8,111 bases of DNA from an uncultured Lachnospiraceae bacterium (GCA_946410365.1 CAMKAA010000033.1:1-8111), one strand, 5' to 3'; numbered from the stretch's first letter, positions 1 through 7,386 are shown. Notes: generated by a model not told the origin, from the sequence alone. A program made the numbers and translations.

Positions 1-441
1 GCGATAATGGTAGTCCACGCAGGCGGAAATGTATACGCCTTTGGTGAGACAGAGTATCCGCTTCAGATCAGCATCAGGGAGTTTGAGGAACTTCCGCAGG
101 ACGCGATCTACGGCATCTCCATGCGGCTTGCCGGCGAGAAGGAGGCGGAGGAGGCAGCGGCCAGGATCAGAGAAAAATACGGCGCAGAAGCTGCGCCGTA
201 TCAGAATGTGAGACACGTAGATGTCGTTGCCGCGGGCTGCTCCAAGGGAACAGGCATGGGCAAAGTGAGAGAGATCTTCGGGATCGACCGGTTTGGAGGA
301 ATCGGTGATTCCTATAATGATCTGCCGCTCCTTGAGGCATCCGATATCAGTTTCACATTCCCGGATGCCCCTGAAGAACTTCGGAAAGCCGCGGATGAGA
401 TAGTGCTGTCCGTCTCCGATGCTATCGAAAAGATGAGATGA
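1..441 (+). CDS. HAD-superfamily (Cof/IIB-like) phosphatase, C-terminal part
   Basis: This is the 3' part of a cytosolic HAD-superfamily hydrolase; the frame is already open at base 1, so the true start lies outside the window. About 146 residues are visible. The sequence shows the two C-terminal HAD motifs: motif III lysine in GCSKGTGM (codon at 244-246), and motif IV GDSYNDLPLL (Asp codon at 307-309), which supplies the Mg2+-binding acidic residues. The tail, with its 'FTFPDAPEELRKAADEIV' segment, matches the usual end of Cof-type (subclass IIB) phosphatases, where a late Ala/Pro-rich helix follows motif IV. The preceding 70 or so residues fit the end of a C2B cap domain. Members dephosphorylate sugar phosphates or related small metabolites; the substrate cannot be read from this fragment. 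The N-terminal DxDGT motif is not in view. The gene ends 9 bp from the stop of the convergent lipoprotein gene, and I see no terminator hairpin between them. Confidence 0.85.
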   Translation, partial: AIMVVHAGGNVYAFGETEYPLQISIREFEELPQDAIYGISMRLAGEKEAEEAAARIREKYGAEAAPYQNVRHVDVVAAGCSKGTGMGKVREIFGIDRFGGIGDSYNDLPLLEASDISFTFPDAPEELRKAADEIVLSVSDAIEKMR

Positions 442-450
442 AATCCTGTT

Positions 451-2322
451 TCAGCTGCCGGAGAGCGCTTCCTCCCAGGATGTGAGGGCGGGCCATGAGC
501 CGTCATCCAAGGTCTCTCTGAGAAAACGGAAGTAGAAAGAGAGCTTCTCTTTAAGATGCCGGCCGCGGAAACAGCCGGAATACGGCGTCCTGCCGGACAG
601 CAAGGTCTCCATGAGGCGGGCTCTGTCCTCCATCGGGTAGGTCTTGCTATAGGGATCGATGAACCAGACTTCGTCGGCAGGGCAGCCGCTCACAGCGGTA
701 TGATCAGGACTTCCCGCGGTCTCATAACTTTCCCCGAATTCATTGATATAGGAATAATAGTAGGAGAAACCTTCAGGATTCATGGAGTTCCACTCTTCCT
801 CGTTTAAAAGCCCTTCCCCCGCGAAGCGGTAATCGGCTGCGTGGGTCAGCTCATGGACCACCGTGTCGGGGCTGAGATCGTCATAGAGATCAAAGGCAAG
901 CTGCATTGTCCCGTTCGATTCTGTGGCGAAAGCGCCGGCGTTGGAGATATTGCTCGAGGCATCCAGCGGATGCAGGGCTCCGGTCAGGTAAAATACGATG
1001 TTCCTGTAGTAACCACCCTTAAGCTGCGTGAAATAAGTATCGGGATATAGAGAGAGCACGTTTTCAAGAACAGACAGAGAGCCGTCTATGACTGCGGTGT
1101 CTGTGCATGCTTCCGCGCTGTAATCTGAAAACTCCGACGGAACATTGGTCCCGATCAGGATGCGGACCCCGTACAGATCTTCCAGCTTGGCTGCTCTATC
1201 GGTGAGAGTGCCGTAATCAGCAGTTTCAGGAGCGTCGTATTCGGATTTTGAGGGAATCTCCCACTTGACGGCGCGGCAGGAAGAAGTGTCCCAGAGATAG
1301 AGGTGCACAGGTCTTCCCGTGTCGTCGCACAGGCCCCAGCAGCACCAGTCCCCTGACAGAGAGCGGGGGAAAGTAGTGTAAGCCAGGAAAGAGTCCGCTT
1401 TATCTGCAGAACTGCTGCCATCGATCAGAGAGAGGACTTCCTCCGGAAGTTCCATCTCTTTTTTGATATACCCGGACAGATCGCAGACTGAGATCACCGG
1501 CTTTGTCCTGAAAGATGAACCCATAAGGCGCCCGCCGTCAGTGACAGTGAATCGGGACGGATTGATATCAGAAAGATAGTATTCGCTCTCCCCAAGTACG
1601 GGATCTACGTCGACATACACCTGCAGGGAGGGATCGCGCCGCGAATAGGTGGAAAAAGAGAGCCGGCCCTCGTGTCCGCATACGACGGGAGTAAAGGCGC
1701 CGAATTCGCAGGGAAGTGTCCAGCAAGCGCGAAGGTCCCCTTCATCGGTGACTTCGTATAAAATGCCGCGTCCGGAGGACAGCCAAAGCCGTCCGCCCAG
1801 ACAGTAAGGCACCGCATCTGAGAGGTAAGAGGGCAGGGTGACACTGCCGGCGGCAGTACCCGGCCGATAGAGAATGCCGCAGCGGCTGTCGAAGACGATC
1901 AGAGGATCGCACGAAAGTATTGAGAGGCCTTCGGTCCCGCCTGAACCGCGTCCGGGTACCCGGGTCCGGTCGAAGGAAGCGAGTTCCTCCTTTTCTCCGC
2001 TTAAAAGGTTAAGAAGCTGCGCGGAATAGGAAGAAGCAGCGCCCTCGCTGTCAGGGACCGAGTACAGAATCAGAAGGCGGGACTCGTCATACAGACCTGC
2101 GCAGCACAAAACGGCATCGTCCTGAGGGGAGGCCAGCTTCGTGATCTCATAGAGCGCGCCCTGATCCTGCGCTGTATCGACCTTCATGGGGGAAAGATTG
2201 TCCGCGATATCGCGCATCAGGTCTGACTGTTCATTCCCGCCCCTGCAGGAGATCAGCAGGGCAGCGGCGATCATTATGCAAAACAGTGCGCCGGCGAGGC
2301 GGCGTCTATTTAAAAAAATCAT
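451..2322 (-). CDS. Large lipoprotein with C-terminal HExxH zinc-peptidase-like domain
   Basis: I predict a 623-residue exported lipoprotein. Residues 1-26 form a lipoprotein signal peptide: Arg triplet at 6-8, a hydrophobic core, and lipobox L-I-S-C with Cys26 as the lipidated residue. Residues about 55-355 contain many short hydrophobic/polar alternating strands separated by turns, resembling a beta-propeller; this is an inference from pattern only. The C-terminal part (about 370-600) contains HELTH (residues 490-494, bases 841-855), a gluzincin-type HExxH zinc motif. About 70 residues later comes 'SKTYPMEDRARLME', whose first Glu (about 565) is a good candidate third ligand. This suggests a surface-anchored metallopeptidase or a degenerate relative; the substrate is unknown. 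I chose ATG 2322 because it has a GAGG upstream and gives a normal signal peptide. An in-frame GTG at 2343 would add seven residues but has no ribosome site. It diverges from proC and converges on the HAD gene. Confidence 0.8.
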   Translation of the reverse strand: MIFLNRRRLAGALFCIMIAAALLISCRGGNEQSDLMRDIADNLSPMKVDTAQDQGALYEITKLASPQDDAVLCCAGLYDESRLLILYSVPDSEGAASSYSAQLLNLLSGEKEELASFDRTRVPGRGSGGTEGLSILSCDPLIVFDSRCGILYRPGTAAGSVTLPSYLSDAVPYCLGGRLWLSSGRGILYEVTDEGDLRACWTLPCEFGAFTPVVCGHEGRLSFSTYSRRDPSLQVYVDVDPVLGESEYYLSDINPSRFTVTDGGRLMGSSFRTKPVISVCDLSGYIKKEMELPEEVLSLIDGSSSADKADSFLAYTTFPRSLSGDWCCWGLCDDTGRPVHLYLWDTSSCRAVKWEIPSKSEYDAPETADYGTLTDRAAKLEDLYGVRILIGTNVPSEFSDYSAEACTDTAVIDGSLSVLENVLSLYPDTYFTQLKGGYYRNIVFYLTGALHPLDASSNISNAGAFATESNGTMQLAFDLYDDLSPDTVVHELTHAADYRFAGEGLLNEEEWNSMNPEGFSYYYSYINEFGESYETAGSPDHTAVSGCPADEVWFIDPYSKTYPMEDRARLMETLLSGRTPYSGCFRGRHLKEKLSFYFRFLRETLDDGSWPALTSWEEALSGS

Positions 2323-2334
2323 TATCAAAATATA

Positions 2335-2338
2335 CCTC
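2335..2338 (-). promoter_or_regulatory. Weak ribosome binding site of the lipoprotein gene
   Basis: GAGG lies 12 nt before ATG 2322 on the minus strand. The spacing is long, so this is a modest signal, but the alternative GTG at 2343 has nothing resembling a Shine-Dalgarno sequence upstream. Confidence 0.35.
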
Positions 2339-2371
2339 GACACAAATATGTTGGGAAAAATCTTACTTTTA

Positions 2372-2398
2372 TTGTAGAATACCCTTCGAAGATATAAT
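2372..2398 (+). promoter_or_regulatory. Candidate sigma-A-type promoter of proC
   Basis: A perfect TATAAT (-10) is at 2393-2398. The best upstream partner is TTGTAG at 2372-2377, only 15 bp away, so the -35 match is poor. The element lies in the 116-bp divergent spacer and would give a leader of about 35 nt before the proC start. Confidence 0.5.
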
Positions 2399-2438
2399 AG
2401 GCAAGTCTCAGAAAACCGGAGAGACTATAGGAGGCTGT

Positions 2439-3251
2439 ATGAAAAAATTAGGATTTATTGGCGTAGGAAATATGGGAGGAGCCATAATCGGCGGGATTTT
2501 AAAAAGCAAAAAGGTGGCAGCGGAGGACATGATCGGGGCCGATCATTCCCAAAACAGCAGGGAACGCGCGGCTTCTCTCTACGGTATTGAAATGACCGGA
2601 GACAATAAAAAAGTGGCCACGGAGTCGGAAATCCTGTTCTTTTGTGTCAAACCGCAGTTTTTGGACGATGTGCTCTGCGAGATCAGGGATGTGCTTCCGA
2701 AGGACCAGCTCATTGTCAGTATAGTGGCCGGCCGGAGCATCGCCTATTATCAGAAAATGCTTGGCGAAAAGGTGCGCATCGTTCGTCTGATGCCCAACAC
2801 GCCTGCTCTTGTGGGAGCCGGTATGACGGCCGCCTGCTGCAGCGGAGAGGTGAGCGCGGAAGAAATGAAAGAGGTCGGAGAACTCTGCAGTACCTTCAGT
2901 CTGTTCGAAGAAGTGCCGGAGACTCTCTTTGATGCGGTGACCGGCGTTAGCGGCAGTTCTCCTGCGTATGTGTTCATGATGATGGAGGCTATGGCTGACG
3001 CGGCGGTTCTCGCGGGAATGCCCAGGGCGCAGGCGTACAAATTCGTCGGACAGGCTGTGCTGGGCAGCGCTAAGATGATGCTGGACACCGGCAAGCACCC
3101 CGGAGAACTCAAGGACATGGTATGCTCGCCTGCCGGGACAACCATCGAAGCTGTCAGAGTTCTTGAAGAATTGGGCCTTCGCAGCGCCATTATAGAGGGA
3201 ACTGAGGCCTGTATTGAAAAATCTGCTCAAATGAACGCCGAAAAAAACTGA
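2439..3251 (+). CDS. proC: Pyrroline-5-carboxylate reductase
   Basis: This 270-residue cytosolic enzyme reduces 1-pyrroline-5-carboxylate to L-proline with NAD(P)H, the final step of proline synthesis. The length is normal for the family. The sequence shows the N-terminal Rossmann nucleotide-binding motif GVGNMGG (residues 8-14), VKPQ (70-73), MPNTPALVG (118-126), TGVSGSSPAY (168-177) and the P5CR signature around KDMVCSPAGTTIEAV (225-239), so all hallmark regions are intact. The frame is open upstream to 2286, but the start at 2439 is clear: AGGAGG (2429-2434) precedes it by 4 nt, and translation from there begins directly with the Rossmann strand (MKKLGFIGVG). It has its own upstream promoter candidate. 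No terminator hairpin is evident in the 75 bp before the LCP gene, so partial read-through into that gene is possible, although the two functions are unrelated. Identification is secure. Confidence 0.97.
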   Translation: MKKLGFIGVGNMGGAIIGGILKSKKVAAEDMIGADHSQNSRERAASLYGIEMTGDNKKVATESEILFFCVKPQFLDDVLCEIRDVLPKDQLIVSIVAGRSIAYYQKMLGEKVRIVRLMPNTPALVGAGMTAACCSGEVSAEEMKEVGELCSTFSLFEEVPETLFDAVTGVSGSSPAYVFMMMEAMADAAVLAGMPRAQAYKFVGQAVLGSAKMMLDTGKHPGELKDMVCSPAGTTIEAVRVLEELGLRSAIIEGTEACIEKSAQMNAEKN

Positions 3252-3256
3252 TAATC

Positions 3257-3285
3257 ATTGCATTTGTCGGATTTAAGGAGTATCT
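3257..3285 (+). promoter_or_regulatory. Candidate promoter of the LCP gene
   Basis: TTGCAT (3257-3262) and TATCTT (3280-3285) are separated by exactly 17 bp in the proC-LCP spacer. Each hexamer matches the sigma-A consensus at four of six positions, so this is suggestive only. Confidence 0.35.
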
Positions 3286-3313
3286 TTATTAGGATATTGT
3301 GATTTTTCTTAAT

Positions 3314-3318
3314 AGGAG
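3314..3318 (+). promoter_or_regulatory. Ribosome binding site of the LCP gene
   Basis: AGGAG lies 8 nt before the ATG at 3327 and fixes that start. Confidence 0.75.
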
Positions 3319-3326
3319 TAACGTAA

Positions 3327-4889
3327 ATGAGCAGTAATAAGGTGAGCCCGCAGAAAAAGAGGCCTCCGAGAAAGACAAGCGCTTCAAGTTCAAAGCGGGC
3401 GCAGCGCAAGAAGATAAACCGATATGTGAGAATATGCGGAAGGATCCTGTTTATCCTTCAGGTGATCATATCCCTGATCATGGTCTTCACTGTCGGCAGG
3501 ACGGGAATGCTTCCCTGGAAATACATGGTATTGATCTTTGCGGTCCTGGCTCTTTTGGCCGTCGTCACATTCATGCTGAACCTGAAGCGGAACAGAAAAG
3601 TCCGGCTGGCCGGCATAGGGATCAGTACAGTGGTGATCATATTTGTACTGGTATTTACACGCTATTTTAACAGGACCATGGGACTGATCTCGAGCGGCGA
3701 CAACGCCCAGAAGACAGATAATATGGTCGTGGTGGTAAGAGCCAACGATCCCGCGGAAGTCCTCATGGACGCCAAGAGCTACAAATTTGCCATGCACGGG
3801 TCGTCCACTGACGGCGCAAGCGGAGAAATGATCAGCGACATTGAGTCGGCACTCTCTTCCAAGATCAAGGTGGAATCGTACAACAGTGATGTTGAGGCGG
3901 CCAGGGCACTGCTGGAAGGAAAGGCGGATGCCGCGATCTATAACAAGGCCTATACTTCAATCATAGCGGAATCCCTCGATGATGACGATTACGAAGAAAA
4001 GATAAGAGTGCTCTATCAGTACGGCATCCAGACCAGCATTGAGAAAGAGACTGTAAATGTCGGAGAACCCTTCAACGTACTGATCAGCGGAATTGACGTC
4101 TACGGAGATATCTCCCAGACGAGCCGAAGCGATGTCAACATCATCGTGACAGTCAATCCCAAGACCAAGAAAGTGCTGCTGACCTCCACGCCTCGTGACT
4201 ATTTTGTCCCGATCCCGGAGGTATCCGATGGTGTAAGAGACAAGCTCACACACGCCGGTATCTACGGTGTGGACGCGTCGATGAGGACCCTCGAGGAACT
4301 CTATGGAATTGATATAACCTATTTCGTCCGCGTTAACTTCGATACACTGATCAAACTTGTCGATGCCATGGACGGTCTGGATGTTTACGTCGAGTATCCG
4401 TTTGATGCATACACGGATGAGTATCATTTCGACAAGGGATGGCACGACATGTTCGGCGACCAGGTCCTGGCGTTCTGCCGCGAGAGATACAGCTATGCGG
4501 ACGGCGACAACCAGCGCGGCCGCAACCAGGAGCAGGTACTCAAGGCACTGATTGAGAAACTGATCTCCCCCGCTATTCTGCCTCACTATGCAGAGATCCT
4601 GGACAGCCTGGACGGCTTCTTCCAGATGAACATCCCTCAGGAGAAGATCGCTGAGCTGGTCAATATGCAGCTTACGGACAACGCACACTGGGATATCATG
4701 AAGCAGTCGGCGGAGCAGGGCGAAAGCGCTCTTGAGACCACATACTCCGCAGGCAGCACACCTCTGTATATCATGTGGCCCGATGACGCGAGCGTCAAGG
4801 TCAACACGGCGAGGATCGAGATGATCATGAGCGAAGGCTATACGACGAATACGGAGAGCTCGGAAACTGTGGAAACCGCGCAGAAGTAA
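3327..4889 (+). CDS. LytR-CpsA-Psr (LCP) family cell-envelope glycopolymer transferase
   Basis: This 520-residue membrane protein belongs to the LCP family, whose members attach teichoic-acid-like or capsular glycopolymers from lipid carriers to peptidoglycan outside the membrane. A basic, Ser/Lys-rich N-tail (1-36) is followed by three membrane segments (about 38-57, 64-84, 94-113). Next is a soluble block (about 132-235) with the look of a periplasmic solute-binding lobe ('YKFAMHGSSTDG' and 'ARALLEGKADAAIYN'). The LCP domain spans about 248-412. It holds the conserved SRSD (266-269), STPRDYFV (287-294), 'GIDITYFVRVNFDTLIKLVDAMDGLDVYV' region (327-355), CRERY (384-388) and QRGRNQEQV (396-404) residues that bind the polyprenyl pyrophosphate substrate. 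A Ser/Thr/Glu-rich tail ends the protein. The extra lobe between anchors and catalytic domain lengthens it beyond typical LCP proteins. The start is set by AGGAG at 3314-3318. A terminator follows immediately. Confidence 0.92.
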   Translation: MSSNKVSPQKKRPPRKTSASSSKRAQRKKINRYVRICGRILFILQVIISLIMVFTVGRTGMLPWKYMVLIFAVLALLAVVTFMLNLKRNRKVRLAGIGISTVVIIFVLVFTRYFNRTMGLISSGDNAQKTDNMVVVVRANDPAEVLMDAKSYKFAMHGSSTDGASGEMISDIESALSSKIKVESYNSDVEAARALLEGKADAAIYNKAYTSIIAESLDDDDYEEKIRVLYQYGIQTSIEKETVNVGEPFNVLISGIDVYGDISQTSRSDVNIIVTVNPKTKKVLLTSTPRDYFVPIPEVSDGVRDKLTHAGIYGVDASMRTLEELYGIDITYFVRVNFDTLIKLVDAMDGLDVYVEYPFDAYTDEYHFDKGWHDMFGDQVLAFCRERYSYADGDNQRGRNQEQVLKALIEKLISPAILPHYAEILDSLDGFFQMNIPQEKIAELVNMQLTDNAHWDIMKQSAEQGESALETTYSAGSTPLYIMWPDDASVKVNTARIEMIMSEGYTTNTESSETVETAQK

Positions 4890-4900
4890 AAAAGCATTTA

Positions 4901-4934
4901 AAAAGAGCAGGCGCTGTGCACCTGCTCTTTTTTT
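4901..4934. terminator. Bidirectional intrinsic terminator between LCP and PAP2 genes
   Basis: An 11-bp perfect stem pairs 4901-4911 with 4921-4931 (AAAAGAGCAGG / CCTGCTCTTTT) around a 9-nt loop. On the plus strand it is followed by a T run to 4934; on the minus strand the A-rich stretch 4888-4904 supplies the U tract. It lies 11 nt past the LCP stop and 22 nt past the PAP2 stop, so it can end both convergent transcripts. Confidence 0.9.
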
Positions 4935-4956
4935 GACGTTATTAAAAGTATACAGT

Positions 4957-5694
4957 TTAGTGTTCGAATACGGATTCATAGATCACTCTGCGGCGCTCCT
5001 TTCCTACGAATACAAATCCAAGTCTGTATACGAGGATATAGGAGAAAAGCGCAAGCCCTGTGGCGATGATCACATCTGAGAACGAATGCTGTTTGAGGAA
5101 CATCGTTGACAGAATGATGAGAAAGCCGAGGACTGTCATGGCCGTCTTGCTGACTTTGGAGCGTACAAGCTTCGCATCTGTCTTCCACACGGCGATCATC
5201 ACGCACAGAGAGTTGTAAACGTGAATGCTCGGAGTCACATTTGTGGGAGTATCAACTGCGTACAACCGCTCAACCATGTATGTGAAAACATTGTTTCGCG
5301 GCATTGTCTCCGGTCTCAATAACAAAATGTTAGGGAAAACGACGGAGAGGGCAAGGAAAATGGTCATACCGATCACAAGGAATGCGGCGACCTCATGATA
5401 ACTTTTTTCATCCTGCAGGAACATGTAGAATGCAAAACCGAAGGCATATACAAACCACATCAGATACGGGATTATGAACACCTCGCAGAAGGGGATCATG
5501 TCATCAACTGCTGTGTGGATCACCGTGTAATGAAGACGGTTCCAGTTCTCGATCAGGGCAAACGTCGCAAGGTAGAACACCGCGTACGCTGCCATCGGAG
5601 CACCAAGCTTCGCTTTATAGCGAACGATCTCCGGCATTGACTTGCCGGCGAGCGGTCCATATCCGTATCCCGAATCCCAAATTAGTTCTTTCAT
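4957..5694 (-). CDS. PAP2-family membrane phosphatase/phosphotransferase
   Basis: This 245-residue integral membrane protein has about five hydrophobic segments (near 31-48, 68-90, 103-124, 187-199 and 207-228). It carries the PAP2 (type 2 phosphatidic acid phosphatase) catalytic signature: PSIH at 155-158 (second motif) and KQHSFSD at 201-207 (third motif, His203 and Asp207). The first motif is reduced to LLLRP (Arg127-Pro128); the usual Lys several residues before the Arg is not evident. The sequence around 'VDTPTNVTPSIHVYNS' resembles the branch related to inositol-phosphorylceramide-synthase-like enzymes, so a lipid phosphatase or headgroup-transfer role is likely; the substrate is unknown. 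The frame is open to 5892, but the start at 5694 has an excellent AGAGGTGA site 7 nt away. The extra upstream 66 codons lie in AT-rich spacer and are not needed for the fold. It converges on the LCP gene and diverges from glyA. Confidence 0.87.
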   Translation of the reverse strand: MKELIWDSGYGYGPLAGKSMPEIVRYKAKLGAPMAAYAVFYLATFALIENWNRLHYTVIHTAVDDMIPFCEVFIIPYLMWFVYAFGFAFYMFLQDEKSYHEVAAFLVIGMTIFLALSVVFPNILLLRPETMPRNNVFTYMVERLYAVDTPTNVTPSIHVYNSLCVMIAVWKTDAKLVRSKVSKTAMTVLGFLIILSTMFLKQHSFSDVIIATGLALFSYILVYRLGFVFVGKERRRVIYESVFEH

Positions 5695-5701
5695 TGCAAA
5701 A

Positions 5702-5709
5702 TCACCTCT
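5702..5709 (-). promoter_or_regulatory. Ribosome binding site fixing the PAP2 start
   Basis: AGAGGTGA on the minus strand is 7 nt from ATG 5694. It shows that the longer open frame to 5892 is not the real N-terminus. Confidence 0.85.
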
Positions 5710-5934
5710 GTTGGTTTTCAAAATACTTAATTTCATTTTTTGGTTTACCGTCAGAAATACTACAACCAAAAAACAGAAAAAACAAGAGGTGTACAAAAAT
5801 AAAGGCACAATAAAACGCAGAAAAAGGGAAAAATCCTCGGTAAACCGTCTGCTGAAAACAAAAAACCCCGGTTTGAGGTACATTTTGAACAATGCAGAGC
5901 TGATCCGGCGCTTCCGTTTTAGTGGAAGATTCTC

Positions 5935-5963
5935 TTGCAGTGCCCGTGCTACCTTGCTATACT
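5935..5963 (+). promoter_or_regulatory. Sigma-A-type promoter of glyA
   Basis: TTGCAG (-35, 5935-5940) and TATACT (-10, 5958-5963) are separated by exactly 17 bp, and a TGC triplet directly before the -10 makes an extended -10. This is the best promoter in the window. It predicts transcription starting near 5970 and fits strong expression of glyA. Confidence 0.8.
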
Positions 5964-6015
5964 ACATTTTGGCGACTAAAAAAAGACAAATGTCCGTCTG
6001 GAAAAACACTCACAC

Positions 6016-6021
6016 AGGAGG
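6016..6021 (+). promoter_or_regulatory. Ribosome binding site of glyA
   Basis: A perfect AGGAGG lies 6 nt before the ATG at 6028. A later in-frame ATG (codon 9, 6052) lacks such a site. Confidence 0.85.
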
Positions 6022-6027
6022 AGTTAC

Positions 6028-7266
6028 ATGTATTCGATCGAGGAAGTAAGAATGACAGACCCGGAGATCGCGGCTGCCATTGAAAAAGAAATCAAGAGAC
6101 AGAATGACCATATCGAGCTGATCGCCTCTGAGAACTGGACCAGCAAGGCTGTCATGGCTGCGATGGGAAGTCCTCTTACCAATAAATACGCAGAAGGATA
6201 CTCCGGCAAAAGATATTACGGCGGATGCTATGTGATCGATGAAATAGAGACCATTGCTATTGAGAGAGCCAAGAAGCTGTTCGGCTGTGACTACGCAAAC
6301 GTGCAGCCGCACTCCGGCGCCCAGGCAAACCTTGCTGTAGAATTTGCCATCTTAAAGCCCGGCGATACTCTGATGGGCATGAACCTCAATCAGGGCGGCC
6401 ACCTCACACACGGCAGTGCTGCAAATATCTCCGGATCTTACTTCAACATCGTTCCTTACGGTGTAGATGAGAACGGTTTCATCGATTATGACGAACTCAA
6501 GAGGATCGCGATAGAGGCGAAGCCGAAGCTGATCATCGCAGGCGCTTCCGCTTACGGAAGAACGATCGACTTTAAGAAGTTCAGGGAAGCTGCCGACGCT
6601 TGCGGCGCAGTCCTCATGGCTGACATCGCTCACATCGCAGGCCTTGTGGCGGCAGGACTTCATCCGAGTCCCTTCCCCTATGCCGACGTTGTGACTACCA
6701 CCACTCACAAGACCCTCAGAGGTCCCCGCGGCGGCATGATCCTCGCCAACGAGGAAGCGGCCAAGAAGTATAACTTCAACAAAGCCGTATTCCCCGGCAT
6801 CCAGGGCGGCCCCCTTGAGCACGTGATCGCAGCCAAGGCTGTCTGCTTCAAGGAAGCTCTTGATCCTTCCTTCAAGGTCTATGCGCAGAACATTCTCGAT
6901 AACGCGCAGGCACTTTGCAAGGGACTGCAGGCCAGAGGCATCGACATCGTCTCCGGCGGTACAGACAACCACCTTATGCTCGTCGACCTGACCCGCACGG
7001 GCCTTACCGGCAAGCAGGTTGAAAAGCTTCTGGACGAGGCACACATCACAGCTAACAAGAACACGATCCCTAACGAGCAGAGATCTCCTTTCGTGACCAG
7101 CGGAATCCGCCTCGGATCCCCTGCCGCCACCACAAGAGGTCTTAATACAGAGGATTTCGACCGCGTAGCTGAGGCGATTTCCATCGTCATTAAGAAGCAG
7201 GAAGCCGGCATCGAAGAGGCGCAGGCGATCATCAAGACCATTACGGATAAGTATCCACTGGTGTGA
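6028..7266 (+). CDS. glyA: Serine hydroxymethyltransferase
   Basis: This 412-residue cytosolic PLP enzyme interconverts L-serine plus tetrahydrofolate with glycine plus 5,10-methylene-tetrahydrofolate, the main source of one-carbon units. The length is that of typical bacterial GlyA. Visible hallmarks are ELIASENW (30-37), [16 protein letters not shown] (51-66), the QPHSGAQAN cofactor-phosphate loop (93-101), [10 protein letters not shown] (197-206, with Asp199 near the PLP ring nitrogen), [15 protein letters not shown] (222-236, with Lys228 as the Schiff-base lysine) and [14 protein letters not shown] (358-371, with Arg361 as the likely carboxylate-binding arginine). All catalytic elements are intact. 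It is a single-gene unit with its own extended -10 promoter, perfect AGGAGG and strong terminator. The codons look more uniform and C/G-ending than in the neighbours, as expected for a highly expressed gene. Identification is secure. Confidence 0.98.
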   Translation: MYSIEEVRMTDPEIAAAIEKEIKRQNDHIELIASENWTSKAVMAAMGSPLTNKYAEGYSGKRYYGGCYVIDEIETIAIERAKKLFGCDYANVQPHSGAQANLAVEFAILKPGDTLMGMNLNQGGHLTHGSAANISGSYFNIVPYGVDENGFIDYDELKRIAIEAKPKLIIAGASAYGRTIDFKKFREAADACGAVLMADIAHIAGLVAAGLHPSPFPYADVVTTTTHKTLRGPRGGMILANEEAAKKYNFNKAVFPGIQGGPLEHVIAAKAVCFKEALDPSFKVYAQNILDNAQALCKGLQARGIDIVSGGTDNHLMLVDLTRTGLTGKQVEKLLDEAHITANKNTIPNEQRSPFVTSGIRLGSPAATTRGLNTEDFDRVAEAISIVIKKQEAGIEEAQAIIKTITDKYPLV

Positions 7267-7268
7267 GT

Positions 7269-7383
7269 GGGAAAGTGAATATAGGTAAACCTACGAAGGG
7301 GCATGCGGTTTGCATGTCCCTTTTTATTTAAGAACACTCAATAAGTCGTGGTGATGCGGGAAAGCGTGATACGTAAACCTACG
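7269..7383 (+). repeat. Degenerate direct repeat flanking the glyA terminator
   Basis: Two related 26-27-nt units occur at 7269-7295 and 7358-7383. Both begin GGGAAAG and end GTAAACCTACG, with a variable middle of 8-9 nt. The first lies between the glyA stop and its terminator; the second directly precedes the large palindrome. The match is visible by eye, but the function is unknown. Confidence 0.6.
7296..7330 (+). terminator. Intrinsic terminator of glyA
   Basis: An 11-bp stem pairs 7296-7306 with 7312-7322 (AAGGGGCATGC / GCATGTCCCTT, one G-U pair) around the loop GGTTT, followed by TTTTTATTTA. It begins 29 nt after the glyA stop codon. Confidence 0.92.
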
Positions 7384-7386
7384 CTA

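Larger units (their letters stand above)
5695..6027. other. Divergent AT-rich spacer between PAP2 and glyA
   Basis: This 333-bp region has no credible gene. Its PAP2 side (5710-5870) is rich in A and T tracts. It holds the PAP2 ribosome site, the glyA promoter and ribosome site, a 9-bp inverted pair GGTTTACCG (5742-5750) / CGGTAAACC (5838-5846), and a small CTTCC/GGAAG hairpin (about 5911-5927) just before the glyA -35. I could not pick a convincing PAP2 promoter; TTGTTT with TAGTAT at 17-bp spacing on the minus strand (about 5760-5788) is the best weak candidate. The expected glyA leader is only about 60 nt, too short for a known riboswitch. Confidence 0.6.

Noticed and set aside
2286..2438. 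N-terminal extension of proC by 51 codons
   Set aside because: It would overlap the divergent lipoprotein start and include the TATAAT element; AGGAGG and the Rossmann motif place the start at 2439.
2499..3230. Long minus-strand open frame of 243 codons opposite proC
   Set aside because: Antisense to an intact proC; the composition is His- and Arg-rich and there is no start signal.
3274..3326. Possible leader peptide before the LCP gene (AAGGAG at 3274-3279)
   Set aside because: The nearest start codon (GTG 3298) is 18 nt away and the frame is tiny and overlaps the LCP start out of frame.
3957..4979. Long minus-strand open frame of 340 codons opposite the LCP gene
   Set aside because: It overlaps a well-supported LCP gene entirely and ends inside its domain; the translation is rich in His, Arg and Val with no family resemblance. 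It is an antisense shadow.
5695..5892. N-terminal extension of the PAP2 protein by 66 codons
   Set aside because: The extension lies in AT-rich spacer and lacks a ribosome site, whereas ATG 5694 has a near-perfect one.
5964..6027. Possible riboswitch or folate/glycine-responsive leader of glyA
   Set aside because: The predicted leader is only about 60 nt, with no terminator or recognisable aptamer core.
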